Notes: generated by a model from the sequence alone, not told the origin. A stretch of DNA of 64,000 bases from Nocardia wallacei (GCF_014466955.1 NZ_AP023396.1:806001-870000); one strand, 5' to 3'. Counted from the stretch's first letter, positions 32,401 through 40,041 are shown. Made by a program: numbers and translations.

Positions 32401-34061
32401 TAGCGCCGATTGTCAGCGATGAGGTCCACCTGCAGCTCGAAGAGCAGCTCCGAGACCTTCCCGCGACATACCAATCTTCCGACCTCCACCACAGGCTTCG
32501 GTCGTTCGGCTACACCGCCTTCAAGTTCCTATCCGCGCTCGACCCCGGGCGGCTAACTCCGCTGGGACTTCGACGACTACAGGAGTACCAGCGCAAGTTC
32601 GACCGCGATTTGCCCGAGCCACCGACCGGCATCATCGAGTACACGGTCGGGTCGCCGATTGGTGGCTCAGCCACAGGCAAGATGAGCAACGCGCAGTGGC
32701 TGCAGGCCATGGCAAAGCACGACAACGACGACCGTGACTTCGGCAGCGAGGTAGGCGGTGCTCGCGAGTTGGCGCAGCAGCTGAAGGAGCGAACGGCTGA
32801 GGATCCTCTTCGATTCGCTGGCTTGGCCATGCAGTTGACGCCCGAGATCAATGTGGCCTATCCCAGCGCGATCATGTGGGGCTTCGGAGAAGCATCTATT
32901 CCAGAGGAAGCACAGGACGCCGTCTTCGACGCGATCCGTTACATCATGAGTCTCGGCCTCGATGGTTGTGACCGCTGGCTTGGCTGGGCGGTCCGTCACG
33001 TCTACGACGAGGCACCTTTGGACATCGTTGAGATGGTCCTCGACCGGGCGATGCACGCTCCTGACCCTGTCGACAACTCGCCAGTCTTCGTACGCCGAGA
33101 CGACCACCAACCCGGACGTGACATGTTCCAGAACGGATACAACACCTCGCGAGGAAGCTTGGCTGAGTCGCTCGGCGACCTCCTGGTCCACGACCTTGAT
33201 GGCACGCGCACGGAACTCGTGGCCCCTCACCTCGCCGAGCTGGCGAGCGATCCAGTACTGAGCGTCCGCGCCTGTGTCGCCCACACCATCGCTGCCTGCC
33301 TACGGCATGCACGGCCAACGGCCTACACAGCCTTCGAACGCCTCATCGACGCCGACGATCTCCTACTTGCCTCGGACAAGTTGGACGACCTGATGATCTA
33401 CATCGGCAACGCCGATCCAGAAGTGATCGATCCGGTTATTAATCGCATGCTCAGCTCAACATATGCCGAAGTTCGGAGAGCAGGGGGTCGCCTGGCGGCA
33501 TTCGCCGCCCTGCAATGGGGGCGTCCAGCGCTAATAGAGCGAGCTCTGGCCAGCGATGTGGAAGTTCGACGCGGCCTGGCTGAGGTCTGCGCAGCAAGGG
33601 TTGATCGATCCGCCGATTCAGAACTCGTGCTGTCTACTCTGCGCCACCTGATGCATGACGAGGACGATGAGGTTCGGAAAATGGTCGGCACCATGGCCGG
33701 TCACCTGCGCGGCGACGACCTGCGCCCTTACACCGAGTTCCTGGCTGACTTGATCGCGTCACCAAGCTACGTACACGCGGCCCCGCAACTGCTCATCACG
33801 CTGCAGGAAGCGCCGGACAAGGTCGACGATCTCATCGACCTCGCTGCACACCACTTTCTGAACATCCATAGTGAAGACGTGGCCGACATCAGGACCGGTG
33901 CTGCCGGGGATGCTCATTACATCTCGGATCTAGTGGTCCGTGGGTTGGCGCAGACTCGCGACCGTCAGCGCATCACAGCGCTACTCGATATCCTTGATCG
34001 CCTGCTTGAACTTGGTGTCTACGGAGTAGATCGAGCAATCGATGGAGCCGTGCGCAACTAG
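29496..34061 (+). CDS. Avs-like STAND NTPase with an N-terminal Cap4/DUF4297-type nuclease
   Basis: The protein has 1,521 residues in three parts. Residues about 30-240: GGVADKLGNKYELAWAIRHAL then EFTYVNEHGDIAVTQVKRQ (Lys96), the E...QxK active-site pattern of Cap4/DUF4297 dsDNA endonucleases. Residues about 300-600: a STAND ATPase with Walker A VVGVGGGGKSTVL (Lys314), Walker B AFLIIDQLDAVS and VRVILACRLFD. Residues 600-1521: a helical HEAT-like solenoid with repeated RxAxAHxI/AExxxxDxxxxVR patterns. This is the order of Avs/AVAST antiphage proteins, in which the solenoid senses a phage protein and triggers DNA cleavage. No partner gene is adjacent. The target is unknown. Confidence 0.75.
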   Translation: MSNCHDGEIEKSEQSSSAATATPQHLARPRMAGASGGVADKLGNKYELAWAIRHALFCIQDERRSLTLEEIDPELADGSEFTYVNEHGDIAVTQVKRQNNITDHWTIAALRGRGVLAAAARHVAAGREFHFSSMTPSGALRVMAGLSRQSVDAQQFVAHQLTRELRPSFDELTAANVFGSSEVAWQTLRGMWIEIEVEEQMVMTNAMLADVSLEGATGDLMAVAIGAVLLDNLRTRMTQRELLDALARDGITRRGLRAMRTSHEQVVAATRSWRGTIERELLSPSIERQEAVTLVDLMTTTRLALVVGVGGGGKSTVLYQAARKFEAEDAEVLALRLDRRGAFGSTVELGIQLGFSTSPVAALRQAADGRDAFLIIDQLDAVSLVSGRLSARYDVIADLIQEATAVDGVRVILACRLFDVENDHRIRKLDARNDVKRLTVEPLPDEAAAGAVTAMGLDPGLLTATQRALLRSPLNLVLLETVADQPGALDFTSRGSLFEAFWRRKEQTSEERRPGTLFNDVLARIAYTASDNQTLSVPVEILGPGDFIKHARVLASEQVIAIEDDRVSFFHETFFDFTFARQWLSRHQSMVEFLCAQEQELFRRAQVRQILELLRERDPDRFRTEVEAVLSSADVRFHIKETVVAVFANVSAPTLEDVELVLRIADRESTLTKRLLLQLARPTWFGPFYAQGHIERWLDGDDAALRDRSVNWMGNAGAEHGAEVADLLMARKQSPDYVMWLRWVTQRADLHLHRRLFELLLDAIRAGQIDPADRNHWLSVHKLAEYQPLWAIEMLKACFVESPSALALGGDDKVTLLGIHEYGATQMIEAACKAEPQAFAEAFVPHLLAVMEATQYDRFERDLLRDRHFSLRLRTEPRYGDVDDALYNGAADALGKCAQTSPEAIESMLRLLAANEHDAAQSLLYRALIAGAVTFAPWAAELVLQGGNRLKAGYLSDSHWLSREVVEAIAPIVSDEVHLQLEEQLRDLPATYQSSDLHHRLRSFGYTAFKFLSALDPGRLTPLGLRRLQEYQRKFDRDLPEPPTGIIEYTVGSPIGGSATGKMSNAQWLQAMAKHDNDDRDFGSEVGGARELAQQLKERTAEDPLRFAGLAMQLTPEINVAYPSAIMWGFGEASIPEEAQDAVFDAIRYIMSLGLDGCDRWLGWAVRHVYDEAPLDIVEMVLDRAMHAPDPVDNSPVFVRRDDHQPGRDMFQNGYNTSRGSLAESLGDLLVHDLDGTRTELVAPHLAELASDPVLSVRACVAHTIAACLRHARPTAYTAFERLIDADDLLLASDKLDDLMIYIGNADPEVIDPVINRMLSSTYAEVRRAGGRLAAFAALQWGRPALIERALASDVEVRRGLAEVCAARVDRSADSELVLSTLRHLMHDEDDEVRKMVGTMAGHLRGDDLRPYTEFLADLIASPSYVHAAPQLLITLQEAPDKVDDLIDLAAHHFLNIHSEDVADIRTGAAGDAHYISDLVVRGLAQTRDRQRITALLDILDRLLELGVYGVDRAIDGAVRN

Positions 34062-34482
34062 CTAGGAACTGGTGTTTGACAAGGCGTCCTTCCGACATGC
34101 ATTTCTCGGCGTCAAGGTCAACATCCGGGCACTTCCAGCCGGAGTTGATCGACTTCGCCGTGGTCAGAAGCTATCTGGACACCGCGGCGAAGTGGGGGAA
34201 GGACCAATCCTCGTTCTCGGCGAAAAGTTCGATTAGCGACCACGCCAGAATCGTGAGGATCAGTGCACTAGCAGTCGCCCCCGCCACACCACAGAACGTC
34301 CGCTCATCGGCAAGAGCGGTCGTTCAGCCTGATTGCTGACCGTGTGCTATAGGGTCATAACTGGCCGCAGATGGGGAGCCACAACTGGCCGGCCTCGAGG
34401 AACTTTCAGTGGCCGCTGACAGACCATCCACGCTCGCGCGCCGAGTGCTTGGCCTCAACGAGACCGACGCCGAGCCCAAACA
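34062..34482. other. intergenic region with a possible IS21-like end
   Basis: A short open frame at 34076-34339 (FQPELIDFAVVRSYLDTAAK) has no recognisable family. Three related boxes follow: GTCATAACTGGCCGC (34354-34368), CACAACTGGCCGGCC (about 34380-34394) and AACTTTCAGTGGCCGCTGAC (34401-34420). On the reverse strand they share GCGGCCASTKA and start with TGTCAGCGGCCACTGAAAG, as at the multiple-repeat ends of IS21-family elements. No transposase remains. Confidence 0.35.
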
Positions 34483-34541
34483 GCGAGACTCGACGCAGAC
34501 CAGCGAGACATCCTGTCTCGCACCATGCCCGCCAGTCTCGC
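34483..34541. repeat. nested dyad of four GCGAGAC boxes
   Basis: GCGAGACT (34483) and GCGAGACA (34503) are mirrored by TGTCTCGC (ending 34521) and AGTCTCGC (ending 34541). Boxes on each side are 20 bp apart, and inner and outer pairs share one centre at 34512. It lies between the Avs-like gene and the recombinase operon. It could be a regulator or recombinase binding array. Confidence 0.7.
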
Positions 34542-34873
34542 ACCGGCCCGCGACCGGCCGTACCCAGCACAGACGAGAAAGATCGAAAAAATTTCGCGAA
34601 GGGGTTTACAAACCCACGACGAGAGGTACGCTGGTTGACCCAGTGTGTCGATCAGAGCCTACAGCACACCCATAATACAACTTGAGGATTCCTAGGGTAT
34701 GCCGTCGGTGAGGGTTCGTCAAGCTGGGACCACAACTGAAGCATGCGTGATCGCTGGCCTCGACGGGTGCCATGGCAATCGAGGAGTCGAAGCGGACACC
34801 GAACCCGACAACCGCGACCGACGCCCGCGGCACCCCGCCACAAGCAGAGGGGCCGCAGGCAACGGAGGCGCCC

Positions 34874-35221
34874 ATGCGCACACCCGACAACTCCGACGAC
34901 GACATCAACGACGACCCCGACAACCCCGGAGAGAACAAAGACGCCGTAGTGATTCCGCTACGGCGAAAAGCATCTAGAGATAACTCCGAAAATAGAAACG
35001 AAGGATCGCCAAAAACTAGCTCTGACCTGCCAGTTTGGCGGTACGATAAATCCAGGAAACGCGTCGCCGACCAGCGTTATGCTGGTCACGTCCATTATGT
35101 TCACGGTGCACGTGCCGAACAATTGCGTGGCGAACTGGCCGATGTCACTGCGCAATTGTTGGCGTGGGCCGTGCAACAACAATCCGATGATCGATCCAGG
35201 CAGGATGGTGCCGCCGCATGA
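34874..35221 (+). CDS. small acidic/basic protein coupled to the serine recombinase
   Basis: GGAGG five bases before the ATG at 34874 supports a 115-residue product; the frame runs back to 34772. An acidic, disordered start (NSDDDINDDPDNPGENKD) is followed by basic sequence and then a likely folded part, LPVWRYDKSRKRVADQRYAG, then HVHYVHGARAEQLRGELADV. Its TGA overlaps the recombinase ATG by four bases. Size, charge and coupling would suit a recombination directionality factor or other accessory, but no such family is recognised. The local DNA is clearly AT-richer than average (34960-35060). Confidence 0.6.
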   Translation: MRTPDNSDDDINDDPDNPGENKDAVVIPLRRKASRDNSENRNEGSPKTSSDLPVWRYDKSRKRVADQRYAGHVHYVHGARAEQLRGELADVTAQLLAWAVQQQSDDRSRQDGAAA

Positions 35222-37221
35222 CGCCCGACGACCCGCCCGTGAATCCGCCCGCCCCCGCACTGACCCACCGGACGGCATCGCTGTCGGCGTCTGTGCCGGT
35301 GTCGGGGCCGTCGGGGTTGTCCGACTACGCGGTGTCGCCGCTGGGGATGCCGGTCGCGGTGTTGCGCGACGAGGTCCGGGTGGCGTTTCTGGGCCGCACC
35401 TCCACCGAGGATCAGCAGGACCCGCGTCAGTCGATGCTGCGGCAGCTGAACAACTGCAAGACCGCGATCCCCGACTCGTGGGTGATCGTGGCGCACTTCT
35501 ACGACGTCGAGTCCGGCCGCATGGACCTCGACGACCGCGGCCACGGCAGCGACTACGACCGCTTCGACATCCCCATCGCCCGCGACGGCGGCGTCGCCGA
35601 CCTCCGCGACGAAGCCGCCCACTCCGGCCGCCGCTTCGATGTCGTGATCTGCGAAGCCGTCTCCCGCGTCGCGCGGCGCACCTACGAGGGCCTGTCGATC
35701 GAACGCGAACTCGAAAACGTCGAAGTGCCGTTGTTCGCCGCAAACGAGCCGATCACGTTGTCCGGCAGCCGCGCACAGCGGATCCTGCAACGCAGGATCA
35801 ACCAATCTGTGGCCGAATACGAAGTCCTCAACACCCTCGAACAATCCTGGGGCGGACTGTGCACTCACGTGCGTGAGGGCTGGAACATCGGCAAACCCCC
35901 GTACGGGTACAAGGCGAAAACCTACCGGCATCCGAATCCGACCAAGGCAGCCAGGGGACAGACCAAGACCCGGCTGGAACCGGACGGGGCGCGCGGGGAG
36001 ACGGTCACCCAGATCGCGCTGTGGCGCCACCACGAAGGGCTCGGGTACGACACCATCGCCGAGCGCCTCAACACCGACCTAGTGAAGTATCCGCCGCCGG
36101 AACCACCCGGCCGCGAGCGTGCCCGGGGTGCGTGGGGTAAGACGAGCGTGTTCGAGATCCTGAAGAACCCCAAGTACACCGGATTCCAGGTGTTCAACCG
36201 GCGCGCGTCGCGGTCGCGGCGCGGGAAGGTGAACGACCCGGTGAAGTGGGTGTGGTCCACCGAACCCGCGCACGAGCCGTTGATCCCGAAATGGATGTAC
36301 GACGAACTCGCCGCCCGCCGACAAGCCCGGCGCGGCTCCCGCGACGGCAACACCCGAAACACTCACCCCGCGACGCGGCGCACCTACCTGCTGCGTGGCA
36401 TGGTGTTCTGTGGATGCGGGCGGCGGATGTTCGGCAACCACCGCCACAACAGCGGCTACTATATGTGCTACCCCCGCAACAACAACCGGGGCCGCCCCGC
36501 CAAATACACCGGCCATCCCAAAGCGGTCTACCTCCGCGAAGACGCCGTCCTGGACGCGCTCACCCGCTTCTTCGCCGACCGGGTCTTCGGCCCGCACCGC
36601 CGCGACCTGTTCGCAGCCGACCTCGCCGGCCTCGACGACCGCGCCACCCGAGAGCGCCAAGCCGCGCGGGAACGACTCCAGCGAGTCGTCGCGGACGTGA
36701 CCCGGCGGCAGAACGCGGTCCTGCGGCAAGCCCAAGACGGTGACCCCGATGACCCCTTCGCCAAGGGACTGCGTGGCACCTACAACGATCTCGACGCCGA
36801 GAAGACCGCCGCACTGTCGGTCATCGCTCAACTCGACGCCGCCGACAACGCCGAACCGCATCGTCCCGGCACCAGCGACATCGCATTGCTTGACGCCCTG
36901 CCGTACCTGGCACTCAATCTCGCCCACGCGCCGGAAGCGTTGCTGCGCAAGCTGTTCGAGATCACCCAGCTCGCCGTCCGGTTACACGACGACGATGACC
37001 AGGTGACCATCACCATCACCCTGCCCGCCGACCACATCCCCGACATCACCCACACCGCAGAAAGGATCACCAACACCATGCCCCCAACACAACCAACACC
37101 TGCCCACACGGCAGAAACGGGTTGTGTAGATGCTGTACGTGCCCCCGGCAGGATTCGAACCTGCGACACCCGCTTTAGGAGAGCCGTTTATGCCCGGTTT
37201 GCGGTGATTGGCAGTCGTTAA
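35218..37221 (+). CDS. large serine recombinase (phage/element integrase type)
   Basis: The 667-residue protein has a resolvase catalytic domain (VRVAFLGRTSTEDQQDPRQS, Ser62; EAVSRVARR with catalytic Arg). A recombinase domain follows (GWNIGKPPYGYKAKTYRHPN), then a zinc ribbon (MVFCGCGRRMFGNHRHNSGYYMC) and a coiled-coil region with ERQAARERLQRVV. It should integrate and excise an element by double-strand exchange. The last 30 codons (RAPGRIRTCDTRFRRAVY) are read through the 46-bp att core at 37139, so the native end was altered when the neighbouring element inserted. The gene lies at the junction of two stacked elements. Confidence 0.9.
   Translation: MTPDDPPVNPPAPALTHRTASLSASVPVSGPSGLSDYAVSPLGMPVAVLRDEVRVAFLGRTSTEDQQDPRQSMLRQLNNCKTAIPDSWVIVAHFYDVESGRMDLDDRGHGSDYDRFDIPIARDGGVADLRDEAAHSGRRFDVVICEAVSRVARRTYEGLSIERELENVEVPLFAANEPITLSGSRAQRILQRRINQSVAEYEVLNTLEQSWGGLCTHVREGWNIGKPPYGYKAKTYRHPNPTKAARGQTKTRLEPDGARGETVTQIALWRHHEGLGYDTIAERLNTDLVKYPPPEPPGRERARGAWGKTSVFEILKNPKYTGFQVFNRRASRSRRGKVNDPVKWVWSTEPAHEPLIPKWMYDELAARRQARRGSRDGNTRNTHPATRRTYLLRGMVFCGCGRRMFGNHRHNSGYYMCYPRNNNRGRPAKYTGHPKAVYLREDAVLDALTRFFADRVFGPHRRDLFAADLAGLDDRATRERQAARERLQRVVADVTRRQNAVLRQAQDGDPDDPFAKGLRGTYNDLDAEKTAALSVIAQLDAADNAEPHRPGTSDIALLDALPYLALNLAHAPEALLRKLFEITQLAVRLHDDDDQVTITITLPADHIPDITHTAERITNTMPPTQPTPAHTAETGCVDAVRAPGRIRTCDTRFRRAVYARFAVIGSR
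37139..37184. repeat. attL: 46-bp direct repeat of the tRNA-Arg 3' part
   Basis: Identical over 46 bases to 44500-44545, with mismatches immediately outside on both sides. The segment is the 3' part of tRNA-Arg(CCT) on the reverse strand, from the anticodon loop to the end. It marks the left boundary of a 7.36-kb element whose integrase gene lies beside the other copy. Confidence 0.92.
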
Positions 37222-37380
37222 CCCTGTTGGCGGTGCGGCCCTACGTGCGGTTTTGTTGTTAGTGGTGTTGGTAGTAAAGCGCTGTATGCGGCAGGGCTGC
37301 GTACTCTCTGCGTACCGAACACTCAGTGCCGCCTTCGCAGGGGCGAGCCTCCCTCCCTTGTGGTGGTCCGGGGCGCGCCG

Positions 37381-38316
37381 TCACGACGTGGAGGTGTCTA
37401 CCTCGCGGAGTGTCAGCATTTCGCCCAAGGCGATATAGGTTTGCAGGAAGACGAAGCGAGCTTCTTGGATCGTGACTTCGGCGTGAGTGCCAGCTGAGCA
37501 CCGGTCGTAGAGTTCGCGGATCGTGAGACGGAGACGGTCACGACGACTCTTGGCGATCCCCTGCTGATGGGTGTACGCCTGGAGGCGGTTGAGGACGTTC
37601 TGTTGTCCGACCTTCAGTTCCACGTCGCCAAGCGAGTAGGGGTTTTCCTGGGCGGGGAATAGATAGTCGGCGCATGAGTCGATCAGACGCCGGCACGTTG
37701 TGAGCCCCTGACTCACCGACTCCGCGTCGCCGTCTCGAAGCCGCTCCGAGACACGCTCGATCTTGTCCAGCGCCGTCCCGCTGGCCGCGGCCAGCGCCCC
37801 ATCCACGTTGGTCTGGACAGTGGCGAAAAGGGTCGATTGGAGTTCGCTGAACAGCAGCTCGTGGTAGATCTCAGTCACCAGACTGTAAGTCGTGGAGACT
37901 ACCGCGCCGCAGATGGACGACAAGGGCGCCGTCTGGTTGGCGTACTGGACAATCTTGTGGTCGTGCTCCCGGGCAGCTACCGAGGCAAACTCGCCTGAGT
38001 AGTTGCCACCGCCTCGAAGTGCAGTAATCGCCGATTCAGAGCTTTCAATGGCGGCTTCAATGTGCGATAGCGGTGCCGACCACCACTCACCTTCGGCTCC
38101 TTTTCGCCCAGCGCGTTCCACCCACGGATCGTTGTAAGCGCTCGATGGGTAGCCTTCCCGCTCGTACCGCAGGAAGGTTTGCAGCTCGTCATGCCCGACA
38201 AGCCGCGCTAGCCTACTTGCCTTGTGGACGACGTCACCCGCCTTCAGACGCCGCAGCTCGATGTCGGCGAGCAACTCCTCCGCCAAAGAGAGTGCCTGGT
38301 CCTGTCGGTTCACCAT
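37381..38316 (-). CDS. AbiTii-domain protein, probable abortive-infection gene
   Basis: The ATG at 38316 follows GAGAAGAT and gives 311 residues. The first about 70 residues, ALSLAEELLADIELRRLKAGDVVHKASRLARLVGHDELQTFLRYEREGYP, match the AbiTii domain. A helical middle and end follow (LDKIERVSERLRDGDAESVSQGLTTCRRLIDSCADYLFP), ending in a segment with RLRLTIRELYDRCSAGTHAEVT (RxxxxxxCSAGTHA, HEPN-like Rx4-6H). AbiTii is named for lactococcal abortive-infection proteins; the mechanism is unknown. It is the left-most gene of the integrated element and reads toward attL, as defence cargo often does. Confidence 0.7.
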   Translation of the reverse strand: MVNRQDQALSLAEELLADIELRRLKAGDVVHKASRLARLVGHDELQTFLRYEREGYPSSAYNDPWVERAGRKGAEGEWWSAPLSHIEAAIESSESAITALRGGGNYSGEFASVAAREHDHKIVQYANQTAPLSSICGAVVSTTYSLVTEIYHELLFSELQSTLFATVQTNVDGALAAASGTALDKIERVSERLRDGDAESVSQGLTTCRRLIDSCADYLFPAQENPYSLGDVELKVGQQNVLNRLQAYTHQQGIAKSRRDRLRLTIRELYDRCSAGTHAEVTIQEARFVFLQTYIALGEMLTLREVDTSTS

Positions 38317-38425
38317 GCAATCTTCTCGTAAGAGGCGGGCGCTTCGTTTCATCAACGCAAACGGCCCCCCGTTGCTGGTGCGTCATCGGTCGGATCGGGG
38401 TTCTCTGCCCGTGGGACACGTGGGT

Positions 38426-38458
38426 TGTCCCGGGGCTGTCCCGGGGTTGTCCCGGGGA
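38426..38458. repeat. three tandem 11-bp repeats, TGTCCCGGGGN
   Basis: TGTCCCGGGG occurs at 38426, 38437 and 38448, each followed by one variable base (C, T, A). The 11-bp period places each CCCGGG palindrome on the same face of the helix. It lies between the AbiTii gene and the large inverted repeat. Confidence 0.75.
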
Positions 38459-38524
38459 CTGTGATTCCGATCAGATCCGATCCATCCGGTGGAAAAACTG
38501 TGTTTGACGTGCGCCTTCGGCGCA

Positions 38525-38603
38525 GGCTCTCACCCTCGCCTGTCCCCGATTCTCTAGCGCTTCGCTGTTTCTAGAGAATCGGGGACAGGCGAGGGTGAGA
38601 GCC
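38525..38603. repeat. perfect 33-bp inverted repeat with a 13-base loop
   Basis: The left arm 38525-38557 (GGCTCTCACCCTCGCCTGTC...) and right arm 38571-38603 are exactly complementary, with the loop CGCTTCGCTGTTT. A stem of this length without mismatch exceeds normal terminators. A single-strand replication origin, nicking site or very strong bidirectional terminator are the main options. Confidence 0.85.
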
Positions 38604-38854
38604 AGTGGTAGTTCAGTGAGTGTGTGAGGTGAGGGGGATGAATCGGGGACCATAAGAGAGTGACCATAAGAAGGGGTTGGGTGCCGTGTGTTGCGTTGGG
38701 TAGGTAGCCGGGTTGGTATGCGGCGCATCCTGCGGATGCGTGTTCGCGCGTCAGGACGCGCTCAGTGCCGTGGTCGGGTTTGTCGCTTAGCGGCGGTTGA
38801 ACAGAGTATTCCCCCTCTTAAGAGGTAAGCGTGAGTGATAGAGCCCGGCTCAGG

Positions 38855-39009
38855 TTGATGCATATGCGTCAAGTTGGTTTGAGGCGTATGCATCAACCGA
38901 CGTGCAGCACTGCCCGCGGAGTAGGGGGCCGGACGACCTTCGCTTTTGATGCATACGCCTCAACAGAGACGGCGCGCGTTTGTTCTAGGGCGTGATGCGT
39001 ATGCATCAA
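38855..39009. repeat. four copies of an 18-bp palindrome, TTGATGCRTAYGCRTCAA type
   Basis: Copies: 38855-38872 (TTGATGCATATGCGTCAA), 38879-38896 (TTGAGGCGTATGCATCAA), 38946-38963 (TTGATGCATACGCCTCAA) and 38992-39009 (GTGATGCGTATGCATCAA). All are near-perfect palindromes, about 24, 67 and 46 bp apart centre to centre. They lie just downstream of the cutA-like stop. Iteron-like or operator array, probably bound by a protein of the element. Confidence 0.85.
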
Positions 39010-39095
39010 ACGTCGATGGATCGGCCGTCACCTAGCGAATCGGACAAAGCGAACGCCTACGTTGTGCCGCAGAGGCATTCGAATGACGAGAAGGT

Positions 39096-39419
39096 CTACT
39101 CGGCGTCGGTCGAGTCGAGTACCCACGCCCGGTAATCGGGGTCGCTGTCGACTACCGGCACTGCAAGAACCTGTGGTGTGTCATATGGGTGCCGATCATT
39201 CGTTAGCGCAATGATCTTGGGGACAAGGGACCTGCGCGTGTGAAGGATGACCAGGGCCTCAGCGTCCTCGGACACGTCTCCCTCCCATCGATAGATGGAT
39301 CGGACGGCAGGCACGATGTTTCCGCACGCCGCAAGTCGCTCAGAGACGAGCTCGCGTGTGAATGCCGCGAGCCAGTCAGCGCTCTCTGCCGTGATCGTTA
39401 CATCAACCAATTCGTCCAC
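39096..39419 (-). CDS. cutA: CutA1-like divalent cation tolerance protein
   Basis: The 107-residue protein starts LVDVTITAESADWLAAFTRELVSERLAACGNI and has SIYRWEGDVSEDAEALVILHTRRSLVPKIIALTNDRHPYDTPQVLAVPV, the full CutA fold. CutA forms very stable trimers; a role in copper tolerance was proposed from Escherichia coli, but its real function is unclear and some members have signalling-like folds. Its start overlaps the XRE gene by 17 bases, so the two are one operon. A CutA within an integrative element is unusual. Confidence 0.85.
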   Translation of the reverse strand: MDELVDVTITAESADWLAAFTRELVSERLAACGNIVPAVRSIYRWEGDVSEDAEALVILHTRRSLVPKIIALTNDRHPYDTPQVLAVPVVDSDPDYRAWVLDSTDAE

Positions 39420-40041
39420 GGGACTCTCCGTTCGTTGCGATCAACTGCTCAACGATGCGACGAGCATCGTCAGCGTCTTTGGCCATTGCACCCCAACCTG
39501 TGATCACTTCACCGTCGTAGCTCATGCCTACCCATCGGCCGTAGGCGGTTGTACCGTGCTGGTGAAGGGCGAGGTACATCGACCCCTTGGACCGAACGGC
39601 ACCGTCCGTTGCGCGGTACCACCCGATCAATGCTTCGTTGTCCCACAGGCGGAACTCGCCTCGCCAGGCATACGTGCCACCTTCGAGAGTTACCGATATC
39701 GCGCGACTGGCGTCAAGGTGGATTCGGTCGCCCTGCTGTGTGGCTTGCATGTTGTGCACATCGACACGCGAAACGCCGTCCTTCTGAGTCTCCCAGGCGG
39801 CCCACCACTCACCGTTCAGATTGAGCCCGGTCGGGACCTCGCCGGCCAACTCGGAGAGAGAGATGCCCAAGGCATCAGCAAGCTTGACCGCGACCGAGAA
39901 TGCGGGCTCTTGCTCTCCTGCTTCGTAGCGAACTACCTGCCGAAGGTTCACGCCGATCGCCTCCGCCAGCTGAGATTGCGTCATGCCCAGCTGATTTCGG
40001 TGGGTCCTGATCACCTCCGACATAGCCAACTTTGCCGTCAT
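39403..40041 (-). CDS. XRE-family regulator with a C-terminal beta domain
   Basis: The protein has 212 residues. The amino end is a Cro/CI-type helix-turn-helix (IRTHRNQLGMTQSQLAEAIGVNLRQVVRYEAGEQEPAFSVAVKLADALG). The second part is a strand-rich domain with repeated Trp (LNGEWWAAWETQ, YAWRGEFRLWDNEALIGWYRA, RWVGMSYDGEVITGW), like a small-molecule-binding beta barrel. This layout suits a ligand-responsive switch for the element. A CTAGGCGA-N5-TCGCCTAG palindrome lies upstream. It is transcribed leftward with cutA, divergent from the replication genes. Confidence 0.8.
   Translation of the reverse strand: MTAKLAMSEVIRTHRNQLGMTQSQLAEAIGVNLRQVVRYEAGEQEPAFSVAVKLADALGISLSELAGEVPTGLNLNGEWWAAWETQKDGVSRVDVHNMQATQQGDRIHLDASRAISVTLEGGTYAWRGEFRLWDNEALIGWYRATDGAVRSKGSMYLALHQHGTTAYGRWVGMSYDGEVITGWGAMAKDADDARRIVEQLIATNGESRGRIG

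Larger units (their letters stand above)
38317..38854. other. repeat-rich non-coding block, left half
   Basis: There is no gene here. The stretch holds a triple 11-bp repeat (38426-38458), a perfect 33-bp inverted repeat (38525-38603) and an AT-rich patch around 38800-38830 (ATTCCCCCTCTTAAGAGG). With the palindromes that follow it has the look of a replication or transfer origin, or a complex promoter. Confidence 0.55.

Noticed and set aside
38426..39009. CRISPR array in the repeat-rich block
   Set aside because: Repeats are palindromes or 11-bp units with irregular or no spacers, and there are no cas genes in the window.
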